The notes under the pieces: generated by a model | Told to the model about the DNA's origin: nothing | Databases searched by the model: none | What the model saw: only the letters and a program-made list of their open reading frames with translations | Assembly: GCA_934621605.1 (NCBI GenBank) | Contig: CAKTUZ010000013.1 | Coordinates: forward strand, 13,502-77,501 | Length of the DNA: 64,000 nt | Direction: 5' to 3' | Source: an uncultured bacterium | GTDB lineage: Bacteria > Vulcanimicrobiota > Xenobia > Xenobiales > Xenobiaceae | Program-made: the position numbers and the translations under genes | Shown: one piece after another, positions 26,406 through 34,229 of the stretch | Numbering within the stretch: the stretch's first letter is position 1 | Layout of the letters: each line of letters opens with the position of its first letter

Positions 26406-27665
26406 CTATCTGGCGGCAGAAACCTTATTTTGGGTATCTATCATTAGCGTTGCTCCTGCAACTATAACATCGAAACCGTCGTCTAAGACTTGTTCGTCTC
26501 GACTGTCAAAGAAGCTTTGCATCTTTTTGACCCCTCTTGACAGAGTATTTAAGCCGGTTTCCATATCGCTATAGAGGGAAAGTATGGCTTTATGACTGTT
26601 TTCCTCACTCTCAGTTTGGGCAGCGGCTTTTTTCTTCATTTCGGCAAATTGGGCAAGACCATCGGCTACTTTTTGGGCAAAGAAGTCAACTTCACGTTTA
26701 AGATCCTTTTCGTCTAGCAAACGGCGCTTATAAGAATTGAGGGAACCCTCCAATCTGGAAATATAAGTGTAGGCAGGTCCTTTGGTTTCAAGAGGAACGT
26801 TTTCTTTTATTTCCATCGTTTGGGTTGACAGGCCGACTATGGTAGGCATAACGGCATGGCAAGCCCGACATTTTTTCGCGCCGCCAGGATTGAGGGCTCC
26901 GCAATTGGGGCAAGCAGTCGGTTGAGCGGTTGAAGCTTTCATGAGTCTCTCCTGAACGGCAATAAGCACTTCGCTGCTTTGCAATAATTCCGAACAGCCC
27001 TCTTTTAGCAGCTTTTTGTCATAGTTCCTTTGGAAGCGAGTCATCTTATCTAAGGCTTGGCCCATTTTTTGCAAGGCCTGTTCAGCGATAGGCAGCAATT
27101 TTTCGACGTCGTCATTTTCCTTGGGAATTTCTTTTATACTGGCAAAGTCGTCTTTAAATTCTAAAAAGCGATCGCGCAGCCAAGCTACTTTATCTTTGAG
27201 TATCTCAGGTTTGTATTGCCCTTTGGCTACTCCGGTGGCGATACGAACAATCTCTTGAATATACGGAGACTTGGAAAAAACAGGAAAAGATTCTTCTTCT
27301 TTTTTCATTTGTTCGAAAATTTCGAACATCTGGGCCAGAGCTTTGCGCCCTTGATTTATTATCTCAGGGAAAGGCTCAGTTTTGTGGTTTGCCAAGTTTT
27401 GCTTTAGATCACTTAAAACTTTGGTAATAACCTTAAGTTCGGCGGCAAACTCTTGCGGAGCTCTGATTGAAAGTTCTGTTTTGGGGCGAACTTTAATAGC
27501 TTCTTGAAATGAAGCGGCTAAATACTGGGTAAATTCTGCCATGTCGCGCAAAGTTTGGAGAAGCTCCTCTTGGGCGGAAGGGTCGTCGGGAGCTTCGTAA
27601 ACTAATTCGGCAGCTCGAATAACTTCATTAAAAACAGGTGATATAGAAAGTTCAAAAGGATCCAT
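26406..27665 (-). CDS. Helical zinc-ribbon protein of unknown function
   Basis: A 419-residue protein, mostly alpha-helical and rich in Glu, Lys and Gln, with probable coiled coils. A zinc ribbon, CPNCGALNPGGAKKCRACHA, sits near residue 250, between two helical halves. No signal peptide or membrane segment is seen. It and the downstream zinc-ribbon membrane protein probably work together. I do not recognise the family. Confidence 0.6.
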   Translation of the reverse strand: MDPFELSISPVFNEVIRAAELVYEAPDDPSAQEELLQTLRDMAEFTQYLAASFQEAIKVRPKTELSIRAPQEFAAELKVITKVLSDLKQNLANHKTEPFPEIINQGRKALAQMFEIFEQMKKEEESFPVFSKSPYIQEIVRIATGVAKGQYKPEILKDKVAWLRDRFLEFKDDFASIKEIPKENDDVEKLLPIAEQALQKMGQALDKMTRFQRNYDKKLLKEGCSELLQSSEVLIAVQERLMKASTAQPTACPNCGALNPGGAKKCRACHAVMPTIVGLSTQTMEIKENVPLETKGPAYTYISRLEGSLNSYKRRLLDEKDLKREVDFFAQKVADGLAQFAEMKKKAAAQTESEENSHKAILSLYSDMETGLNTLSRGVKKMQSFFDSRDEQVLDDGFDVIVAGATLMIDTQNKVSAAR

Positions 27666-27807
27666 GCCGCGAAGTTTCTAGCTTATTTATTTACTACCTT
27701 TTTTAGCTAAACTGACTGCTTATTTTTAATTCGGCCGCAGCGGAGGAAAACGGCTTTGAGCAACCAAACAATTACAATCTTTATTTTGTAAAATTTAATT
27801 CTGACAG

Positions 27808-27840
27808 AAGGAAGCAACTTCTATTTGAAGGCTTCCTTTG
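27808..27840 (+). promoter_or_regulatory. Hairpin just before trpS
   Basis: AAGGAAGC pairs with GCTTCCTT (8 bases, loop about 15) and is followed by TGTTG, ending about 20 bases before the trpS start. It resembles a weak terminator or attenuator. The T-box consensus is absent. Confidence 0.35.
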
Positions 27841-27861
27841 TTGCAGAGGGGTATCCGTAAA

Positions 27862-28923
27862 GTGAAACAGATTATTTTAACCGGTGACCGTCCAACCGGA
27901 CGTCTTCATGTAGGTCATTATGTGGGATCTTTGAAGGAGCGTGTGCAACTGCAAAATTCCGGGCGTTTTGATGAAATTTACATTATGATTGCTGACGCCC
28001 AGGCTTTGACTGATAATGCCGAACATCCGGAAAAAGTGAGCCAGAACATTATGCAAGTGGCTTTAGACTATTTAGCTTGCGGTCTCGATCCGGAAAAATC
28101 CACCATCTTTATTCAGTCAATGATTCCCGAACTTACGGAATTGACTTTTTATTATATGAATTTGGTTACTGTTTCCAGAGTACAGCGCAACCCTACCGTT
28201 AAAGCGGAAATTCAGATGCGCAATTTTGAAACTAGTATTCCGGTTGGCTTTTTCTGCTATCCTATAAGCCAAGCTTCCGATATTACCGCTTTTCAAGCCA
28301 CAGCTGTGCCAGTAGGTGAAGATCAGCTGCCTATGTTGGAGCAATGTCGCGAAATAGTTCACAAATTTAATACAGTTTATGGGGAAACCTTAGTAGAGCC
28401 GCAGATTATTCTGCCCTCTAATAAGGCCTGCCTGCGTTTGCCTGGTATTGATGGCAAAGCTAAAATGAGTAAGTCTTTGGGTAACTGTATTTATCTTTCA
28501 GAAGAGCCGGAAGAGATTCGCAAGAAAGTTATGTCCATGTTTACCGATCCTACCCATTTGCGCCGAGAGGATCCTGGTCACACTGAGGGTAATCCCGTCT
28601 TTATTTATTTAGATGCTTTTTGCCGTGATGAATATTTCGCCGAATTCTTGCCCGAATATGCCAACTTGGCCGAATTAAAGGCCCATTATGAGCGCGGCGG
28701 TTTAGGCGATGTAGTGGTGAAAAAGTTCCTCAATAATGTTATGCAAGCTGAGCTAAAGCCTATTCGTGAACGTCGCCAAGCTTGGGAAAAACGTTTGCCG
28801 GAAGTTTATGAAATACTGCGAGTCGGCAGTGAAAGAGCTAGGAAGAAGGCCGCTGAAACTTTACATGCCGTGCGTCATGCTATGAAGATCGACTACTTTG
28901 AAGGCAACAATTTGCTTAAATAG
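27862..28923 (+). CDS. trpS: Tryptophan--tRNA ligase
   Basis: A class I aminoacyl-tRNA synthetase charging tRNA-Trp. The HIGH-type motif GDRPTGRLHVGHYVGS is at the N-terminus and the KMSKS motif is present as KAKMSKSLGN near residue 200. I choose the GTG at 27862, preceded by AGAGGGG, giving 353 residues; an in-frame TTG at 27838 is possible but lacks a ribosome site. It is a single-gene unit with a strong terminator. Confidence 0.95.
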   Translation: MKQIILTGDRPTGRLHVGHYVGSLKERVQLQNSGRFDEIYIMIADAQALTDNAEHPEKVSQNIMQVALDYLACGLDPEKSTIFIQSMIPELTELTFYYMNLVTVSRVQRNPTVKAEIQMRNFETSIPVGFFCYPISQASDITAFQATAVPVGEDQLPMLEQCREIVHKFNTVYGETLVEPQIILPSNKACLRLPGIDGKAKMSKSLGNCIYLSEEPEEIRKKVMSMFTDPTHLRREDPGHTEGNPVFIYLDAFCRDEYFAEFLPEYANLAELKAHYERGGLGDVVVKKFLNNVMQAELKPIRERRQAWEKRLPEVYEILRVGSERARKKAAETLHAVRHAMKIDYFEGNNLLK

Positions 28924-28948
28924 TAAAAAATATTGTCTTGCAGCCAAA

Positions 28949-28992
28949 AGAAGCTCTACGAAAAATATACGGTAGAGCTTCTTTTTTTTTTG
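28949..28992 (+). terminator. Terminator of trpS
   Basis: AGAAGCTCTAC (28949-28959) and GTAGAGCTTCT (28972-28982) form a perfect 11-base stem followed by about ten T. Confidence 0.92.
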
Positions 28993-29011
28993 TTGTATAT
29001 GCAATTCTAAG

Positions 29012-29950
29012 TTAGCTCAGCTCAAACAGCCAAGAACGGTGAGCTTTTGAATTTTCAAAATCAGGAGAGACAGTTTGTGAAGTTATTTCTTTTCGGCTCA
29101 TATTGGGATAATTTATTTCTTGCATAATAAAATTACGTTTATTGGTACTGAAATAAAGTTTGCCTCCGGGATAGAGAAGCTTTAGACAATTCTCAATAAG
29201 TTTGACGTGATCTTTGCCTACTTCAAAAATACCAGCAGTCATTTTGGAATTGCTGAAAGTAGGCGGATCGCAAATTATAAGATCAAAATGTTCGCCCTCT
29301 TGAATAGCATCTTCCAGCCAACAGACCACGTCGTCTTCAATTAATGTATTGGCTTTATCTTGTAACTTGTTAAGTTGTAAATTGCGTTCTACCCAATCAA
29401 GATAGCGACCGGAAAGATCTACAGACACCGTACTTGCAGCTCCGGCAGCACTGGCATAAACCGTAAAGCTTCCCGTGTAGCAAAAAAGATTCAGTACTTT
29501 TTGGCCCTGACTTTGTGAAGCTACCAGAGCTCGGGTACGACGATGATCTAAAAAGAGTCCGGTATCATGATAATCGCTTAAATTGATTAAAAATTGATGG
29601 CCGCCTTCATTGACTATAAATTCGTGTCGATCGTGACTGTGTCGTCTGTATTGACCTCCGGGATGGCGATCTTTTACAAAAAGATTGCCATCGTCCAGGT
29701 TCAAACCGATCAAAGTTTGTTTTATCGCTTCCTGACGAAAAGCTTGGCGGGCTTCTTCAGAATCATCGCGAGTACGATCTGAAATCCACAGAGCTACTTT
29801 ACCTTCATAATAGTCGGCAATGACGGGAAACTCCGGAATATCGTGATCATAAATCCTGAAACAGCTGATATTTTGACGGCGAGCCCACTTAGAAAAATGC
29901 TTAAACCTTTTGCGGAGGCGATTCGCTAAAATAAGTTCTTTTTTACTCAT
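29012..29950 (-). CDS. Class I SAM-dependent 23S rRNA methyltransferase, RlmK-like
   Basis: A 312-residue protein matching the C-terminal half (RlmK) of the bifunctional E. coli RlmKL, which makes m7G2069 in 23S rRNA. Signposts are NRLRKRFKHFSKWA at the start, FIVNEGGHQFLINLSDYHDTGLFLDHR (read as FIVNEGG and DTGLFLDHR), the SAM loop VLNLFCYTGSFTVYA, VDLSGRYLDWVERN, and the catalytic CDPPTFSNSK. The RlmL half with THUMP is absent, so it is a stand-alone RlmK. It lies 24 bases after the REC-PAS-GGDEF-EAL gene on the same strand. Confidence 0.88.
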   Translation of the reverse strand: MSKKELILANRLRKRFKHFSKWARRQNISCFRIYDHDIPEFPVIADYYEGKVALWISDRTRDDSEEARQAFRQEAIKQTLIGLNLDDGNLFVKDRHPGGQYRRHSHDRHEFIVNEGGHQFLINLSDYHDTGLFLDHRRTRALVASQSQGQKVLNLFCYTGSFTVYASAAGAASTVSVDLSGRYLDWVERNLQLNKLQDKANTLIEDDVVCWLEDAIQEGEHFDLIICDPPTFSNSKMTAGIFEVGKDHVKLIENCLKLLYPGGKLYFSTNKRNFIMQEINYPNMSRKEITSQTVSPDFENSKAHRSWLFELS

Positions 29951-29974
29951 ATTCTTATTGACAGATTGTATTAA

Positions 29975-32047
29975 TCAATTCAGTTTATAACCGTTTTCAG
30001 CAAAAACTTCGAGACCGCGCAAGTTTAAAGGTTGTCCGAAGGCGTATCCTTCCTGTAAATTTAAGCCTATACTTGCCAGAGACTCAGATTGCTCTGTGTT
30101 ACTGATACCATTAATTATGCACTGACATCCCAAAAACTCGGAAGCTTTTAAGCACATCTTGGCATAACGTTCTTTTAATTCTTTACTGCGTCGGTCAGAA
30201 ATAAAATCCATATAATTGCTCTTGACGGCTTTTAAGTCCAAATCCAACATATCGCACATGGGCAAAGAAGCGCTGCCCAAACGATCTAAAACGCAGCCTA
30301 TACCATGTTCGGTGAAGTTTGTGATAATCTGTTTGGCCCTGGTTAAGTCTTTAGCCAAAGTATCTTCACACACTTCTAAACGAATATGGTCTGGAGAAAA
30401 TTTGAAATCTTGGCAGCTGAGCAAAATGTTATCCAATAAATCGCTGTCATAAAACTGGCGACTGCTTACATTGAAGTTAATGGTAAAATCTTGAGGCAGA
30501 GGAGCTAACATATTGAGCTTCTTTATTTGCTCTAGAGAGGCTTTTATAAGCTCATAGCCTATAGGTAACATAAGCTGATCGCGATCGCAAAGGTCGAGAA
30601 ATTCTTCTGGAATAAGCGTCTTACCACTGGGATGACGCCAACGTAAGAGAACCTCCAGACCACTGATAGTACCGTCTTCTCGATTGACAATAGGCAAATA
30701 CCTGGGAGTAAATTGGCGTCCGCCTACTGCGTCATAAAGCTCTTGCTCGCGGGTTAAACGTTCTTGAGAATATTTTTGGTGCTTATCATTGCACATGCGG
30801 GCTTTATTTTCGCCCAAAGTTCTGGCCAACAGGGAAGCTTTATAAGCGTCATTCAATAAACTTTCAGGAGATTCGTAGCCATCGCAAGACACGGCCACGC
30901 CTATACTGGTATTGACATTGATCTGACTGTCAAAGATACGCAACTGATTAGATAATGATTTTGAAATACGGTTAGCCACGCGTAAAGCGTCACTAACTTC
31001 GCGCAAATCATCCAAGAGAACGGCAAAGCGATTATGCTCAATTCTGGAAATAAGATCGGAAGCTCTGGAGGAAAGCTGTAAGCGTCTGCTGATAGCTGAC
31101 CAAATTTGCTCAATTTCTGCGCCGGTAAATTTATTTTTTAGCTGATCAAGATCATTGACAGTTACATTCAAGAGGCCGAAAAGGTACTTTTCGTTGCGAA
31201 TTGCGCGTACCATTGCTCTTTCCAGTAAATCGTAAAATACGTGACGACCTGGCAAACCGGTTACACTGTCGTAGGAGAAAGAGTTGCTTATATCGCTGAT
31301 ATTACCTACCAAGCGCTGAGCTTCTCCGTTGCCGTCGCGTACGGCAATAGCTCGTACTAAAACCCAACGATGAGTGCCATCTTGACGCATTACACGGTGT
31401 TGAGCTTCCAAGTAAGGCGTTTTGCCTTCGAGGTGTTCTTTGAGTTTTTCGGAGACGGTAGCGTAATCTTCCGGATGGATGGCATTAAACCAATCTTGAG
31501 GGGTGGCCGGAGCGGCTAAGTCGTGCTCCATACATAAAAGTTCGTATACCCTTGGGGAATTGATTATAGAGTTTGCTTTTATGTCCCAATCAAAAACGCC
31601 ACCGTTAATAGCTTTAACAGCCAGATCGAGTCGCTCTTCTTGAGTATGCAAATCTTGATAAGATTTATGTAGCGATAAGCAGAGATTGACTTTGGCAATA
31701 AGTTCTTCTTCACCGACCGGTTTTACTATATAATAGTTGGCGCCTGCATTCCAGGCTGCCACCTTGTCGGTATATTCGCTGAGTGAGGAAACTACAATAA
31801 TGGGCAGCTCTGCCAAATTTGAGCGTTTTCTTAGATCGGCTATAAAGTCTAGACCATTCATATCTTTGGTCAAAGTTTCCATAACCAGCACTTGGACAGG
31901 CTGCTCTTCAATGATTTCTAAAGCCTCATTGCATGAGCTGACGGTAGCAGTCTCAAAACCTTTATCCTCGAGATAGTGGCAAATAAGCATTCGGCTGACG
32001 CCCTGATCTTCTAATACCAAGATGCGGTTTGAGCTGCTGTTTTTCAT
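29975..32047 (-). CDS. REC-PAS-GGDEF-EAL protein with degenerate signalling motifs
   Basis: A 690-residue multidomain protein: response-regulator receiver (about 7-125), PAS (about 135-255), GGDEF (about 260-415) and EAL (about 430-690). In the receiver the usual phospho-acceptor Asp appears as Glu (VLVMETLTKDMNG). The GGDEF site reads RIEHNRF, so cyclase activity is unlikely. In the EAL domain the first Glu is kept (EVLLRW), but DDFGTG reads LDRLGSA and the late EGVE motif reads NGIS, so phosphodiesterase activity is also doubtful. It may be a c-di-GMP receptor or scaffold. I start it at the ATG at 32047, preceded by GGAGG; the GTG 15 bases upstream overlaps that site. Confidence 0.85.
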   Translation of the reverse strand: MKNSSSNRILVLEDQGVSRMLICHYLEDKGFETATVSSCNEALEIIEEQPVQVLVMETLTKDMNGLDFIADLRKRSNLAELPIIVVSSLSEYTDKVAAWNAGANYYIVKPVGEEELIAKVNLCLSLHKSYQDLHTQEERLDLAVKAINGGVFDWDIKANSIINSPRVYELLCMEHDLAAPATPQDWFNAIHPEDYATVSEKLKEHLEGKTPYLEAQHRVMRQDGTHRWVLVRAIAVRDGNGEAQRLVGNISDISNSFSYDSVTGLPGRHVFYDLLERAMVRAIRNEKYLFGLLNVTVNDLDQLKNKFTGAEIEQIWSAISRRLQLSSRASDLISRIEHNRFAVLLDDLREVSDALRVANRISKSLSNQLRIFDSQINVNTSIGVAVSCDGYESPESLLNDAYKASLLARTLGENKARMCNDKHQKYSQERLTREQELYDAVGGRQFTPRYLPIVNREDGTISGLEVLLRWRHPSGKTLIPEEFLDLCDRDQLMLPIGYELIKASLEQIKKLNMLAPLPQDFTINFNVSSRQFYDSDLLDNILLSCQDFKFSPDHIRLEVCEDTLAKDLTRAKQIITNFTEHGIGCVLDRLGSASLPMCDMLDLDLKAVKSNYMDFISDRRSKELKERYAKMCLKASEFLGCQCIINGISNTEQSESLASIGLNLQEGYAFGQPLNLRGLEVFAENGYKLN

Positions 32048-32229
32048 GAAATGGGCCTCCACAAGATTGAACTTGCCAAATCTAAAAAGTTAGATACCTC
32101 AGTCTCGGAAGATTACGTTAAAAAGTTGTTCTTTTCCTGTTCAGCCGTTAATGTCTGCTGGTGAAGCTGTTTTTTTTGCTAAGGAAAGCTGCGCATTTGT
32201 TCAAAACTATAGCGTTTTAAGCGTTCTTT

Positions 32230-32238
32230 TGTTATACT
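32230..32238 (+). promoter_or_regulatory. Extended -10 promoter of the candidate RNA at 32241
   Basis: TGTTATACT fits an extended -10 (TGN plus TATACT at 32233-32238). The start point 7 bases on would be near 32245, exactly where the closing stem of the RNA begins. The -35 region is weak. Confidence 0.5.
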
Positions 32239-32240
32239 GT

Positions 32241-32363
32241 GGGGGCAGAGGAGCGCACGGGCGAACAAACAATGCCAACTTGGTAGTTTGTTCAGGGAGT
32301 GAAACCTCTGGCGGCTACCCATCGACACGCGGGCGAATGTGTCGACCCAGCGGCCTCTGCGCA
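32241..32363 (+). ncRNA. Candidate structured non-coding RNA of unknown class
   Basis: A 120-base G+C-richer island with no convincing open frame. A closing stem joins GCAGAGG (32245-32251) to CCTCTGC (32354-32360). Inside are GAACAAAC (32263-32270) with GTTTGTTC (32286-32293), 8 perfect pairs, and TCGACAC (32322-32328) with GTGTCGA (32339-32345), 7 perfect pairs, so the fold is a multi-branch junction. It has an extended -10 box in front and a very strong terminator 15 bases behind. The region does not match SRP RNA, tmRNA, RNase P RNA or c-di-GMP riboswitch signatures that I know; a divergent 6S-like RNA cannot be excluded. It starts about 190 bases from the GGDEF/EAL gene, on the opposite strand. 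Confidence 0.6.
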
Positions 32364-32377
32364 ACTTTTTTCTATAA

Positions 32378-32450
32378 AAAGCCCTCGTGGCGTTTGCGGT
32401 TAGTTCTTGTGTTTTGAGATTAGCGCAACGCTACGAGGGCTTTCTTTGTG
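32378..32450 (+). terminator. Strong terminator after the candidate RNA
   Basis: AAAGCCCTCGT (32378-32388) pairs with ACGAGGGCTTT (32433-32443), and the stem continues inward (GCGTT/AACGC with one bulge) to roughly 19 pairs. T-rich sequence follows. Its 3' arm is repeated at 35019, beyond the three-gene cassette. Confidence 0.88.
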
Positions 32451-32504
32451 TCGGCAAATTTATGCTTTTCTTTAGGGCAAATGTGGAAAAAAAGTAGGCG
32501 GCAA
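32431..32504. repeat. Left direct repeat of the 32.4-35.1 kb cassette
   Basis: The first 30 bases match 35019-35050 with one substitution and a 2-base gap. The similarity continues through CTTTAG...CAAAT and GGCGGCAA with small gaps. The repeat covers a terminator arm plus the 3' end of the PmtA-like methyltransferase gene. Confidence 0.75.
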
Positions 32505-32505
32505 G
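32461..32505 (-). pseudogene. Remnant of the 3' end of a PmtA-like methyltransferase
   Basis: On the minus strand, allowing one base deletion in a run of seven T, it translates to LPPTFFHICPKEKH. The intact gene at 35060-35644 ends LPPAFVYICTKEK. The tail is 9 of 13 identical, with the same flanking terminator arm, so it is a decayed copy. Nothing of the rest of the gene remains here. Confidence 0.7.
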
Positions 32506-32520
32506 TGGTGACAAAATCTG

Positions 32521-32549
32521 TTGACTGTGTCGTCTTTAGCTGGTATAAT
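32521..32549 (+). promoter_or_regulatory. Near-consensus sigma-70 promoter of the three-gene cassette
   Basis: TTGACT (32521-32526), a 17-base spacer and a perfect TATAAT (32544-32549), with TGG before the -10 box (extended -10). It is the best promoter in the window. The predicted start is near 32556, about 200 bases before the first gene. Confidence 0.85.
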
Positions 32550-32555
32550 AAAGGT

Positions 32556-32732
32556 GCATTCGTAATGCTAAAAAATATTTTAACATAGACAAAATTATTA
32601 AATGAACCAAAAATGTGCTATAAAATAGCAGGCGAACGTATGTTCGTTAGCTAAAAAATGATTTAATACTAAGATTAAATAAGCAAATGAACTAAAACTT
32701 ATTACGATATGAAATAACAGCCCTACGAATGC
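32556..32732 (+). promoter_or_regulatory. Long A+T-rich leader of the cassette closed by a 9-base inverted repeat
   Basis: GCATTCGTA at 32556-32564, the predicted transcript start, is perfectly complementary to TACGAATGC at 32724-32732, which is followed by GATTTTTTATT and then the AAAGGAGG ribosome site. Between them are GCTAT/ATAGC and CGAAC/GTTCG hairpins. A leader whose 5' end pairs just before a T-run and the ribosome site could control read-through or translation. Confidence 0.45.
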
Positions 32733-32759
32733 GATTTTTTATTAAAAGGAGGCATGAAT

Positions 32760-33476
32760 ATGCCTTATAATATAAGTCCCTATGATTGGGATGCTGATAA
32801 CGGCAATTTTTCTTATGGCCGTACCGAGCCCGATTGCGTTTTACCTTACGGGCAAGGATACTGCAACGTAGAGCCTTTGTTGGAAGTTAATTTCTTTGGC
32901 AAAGTACTCACTAAGCTTGATGAGGATGAAAATGGAGACTTTTCATTTTGGTTTAACCCTAAGACAGACAAAATTAAACACGCTATTAGGGTTAAGATCT
33001 GCTGGGATATTGCAAGGTTTAATGAAGAAACTTCCTGTTCTCTTGCACTTCATGGAGAATATAAGTATAAACATTCTCCTAAAGCGCCGCATGTGAGTAA
33101 AAAAAGGATTGATAATGCCATTGAATTCTTTAAGCGTCGTAAGGTTCTTTTTGCGGCTGTTTGGGAAGGGTGTTTAGATATTGAATACCTTCATGCTTAT
33201 TTGTGTGAAGATCTAAGCTTTGAACAACTTTTGGACCGTTTCAAATTTGAAGATGTTCACGAAGTTGATGCTAACCGAACTAAAAAACGGCGTAGACGGC
33301 AGTCCAACGATGCTGATAAAGGACGTATTATAGAGACGGGGACTTCCAAAAAGAAGAGGCTTTTGTCTAAATACAATGAGTTAAAAACACAGTATCCTCC
33401 CGAAAGCCATCATGATGAGGTGCTTCTGTTAGAATCTGTTGTCAACGATTTCGGCTTTTTCAATATGAATGATTAA
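32760..33476 (+). CDS. Cassette protein A, unknown function, paralogue of the next two
   Basis: A 238-residue protein. I choose the second ATG (32760) because AAAGGAGG lies 7 bases before it; the ATG at 32754 is too close. It shares with the next two proteins the blocks VKICW, HGEYKYKHSP, and FFKRRKVLFAAVW (residues about 75-135). The N-terminal part is acidic and aromatic-rich; near residue 180 is a basic patch (TKKRRRRQ), then a helical C-terminus. No signal peptide or membrane segment. I do not recognise the family. The acidic globular half plus basic patch may suit nucleic-acid or ribosome contact, but this is inference only. Confidence 0.7.
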   Translation: MPYNISPYDWDADNGNFSYGRTEPDCVLPYGQGYCNVEPLLEVNFFGKVLTKLDEDENGDFSFWFNPKTDKIKHAIRVKICWDIARFNEETSCSLALHGEYKYKHSPKAPHVSKKRIDNAIEFFKRRKVLFAAVWEGCLDIEYLHAYLCEDLSFEQLLDRFKFEDVHEVDANRTKKRRRRQSNDADKGRIIETGTSKKKRLLSKYNELKTQYPPESHHDEVLLLESVVNDFGFFNMND

Positions 33477-33513
33477 CTAGTAGCTATTAACGTGCTATAT
33501 GGCTGTAGGCTTG

Positions 33514-34229
33514 TAGCTGTCTTGCTTTAGCTTGCAGCCCGGTTTTCTTTAGTGGAGAGTAGTAGATATGCCTGTAAGAGAAAAATCATATTTGACTTAT
33601 GAAGATAGTCTTTGGGGATATGAGTTTGTAGAAGGGAGAAGAATTGAAACCGATCATGTGGATTTTTCATTCTATTATAACTATAATCCCGATTTCCGGT
33701 TTAAGAATATTGTAGTTAAAATATATTGGGAAAGAGATACATGGCATTCGTCCAAGGAACTTGAAGAAATTCCTTCAGGATGGATGCATTTGAGCGGCGA
33801 TTATAAATATGAAGGTGAATCTCCTTCGGAGGATCAAGAGGTCAGTGCAAAACTATTAGAACAAGCTAGAGCTTTCTTCCGTAAATACAAAGTACTCTTT
33901 ATCGCGGATTGGTATGACGAAAGATCTATAATTCACTCTATCGCTAGAAATTACTTACGTGGATATTATAAAAATTTCTACAGAATTTTAGATGATTTAT
34001 GGTACGGTGGCATAGTTGATGATGTCGAAAATGACAAAAGAAGCGTAAGATCGACAAGAAAAAGAAAGAATTTTTTAAGGAATGAAAGACGTTTTATAAG
34101 GAAATTTGCTCAAGCTAAATGCAAAGGCGCCCATAGCGATTTGCTCAGCGATTTGCAAAATTTGGCCATTTTAGAAGATACGATTCGCCAACAAAAACTT
34201 TTTGATATGTGCGACTAATAGAAGGCCCT
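33514..34229 (+). repeat. Tandem duplication, unit 1 (gene B with its leader)
   Basis: A unit from TAGCTGTCTTGC to GAAGGCCCT, 716 bases, carrying gene B. Unit 2 follows directly at 34230-34999. The spacer before each gene and the 3' end after each stop codon are almost identical. Confidence 0.9.
33568..34218 (+). CDS. Cassette protein B, unknown function
   Basis: A 216-residue protein, close copy of the next one. Conserved with protein A are VVKIYW, SGDYKYEGES and FFRKYKVLFIADW. The N-terminus holds the aromatic DFSFYYNYNPDFRF, and the C-terminal third is very basic (RSTRKRKNFLRNERRFIRKF) before a helical end (ILEDTIRQQKLFDMCD). GGAGAG lies 9 bases before the ATG. It is 91 bases after gene A in the same direction. 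The family is not recognised; no catalytic motif is evident. Confidence 0.7.
   Translation: MPVREKSYLTYEDSLWGYEFVEGRRIETDHVDFSFYYNYNPDFRFKNIVVKIYWERDTWHSSKELEEIPSGWMHLSGDYKYEGESPSEDQEVSAKLLEQARAFFRKYKVLFIADWYDERSIIHSIARNYLRGYYKNFYRILDDLWYGGIVDDVENDKRSVRSTRKRKNFLRNERRFIRKFAQAKCKGAHSDLLSDLQNLAILEDTIRQQKLFDMCD

Noticed and set aside
27780..27862. T-box riboswitch upstream of trpS
   Set aside because: The leader is short and I see no T-box consensus sequence; only a simple hairpin is present.
32241..32363. c-di-GMP riboswitch, SRP RNA or 6S RNA at 32.2 kb
   Set aside because: The conserved core bases of the first two are absent, and the branched fold differs from the long 6S hairpin, although a divergent 6S cannot be fully excluded.
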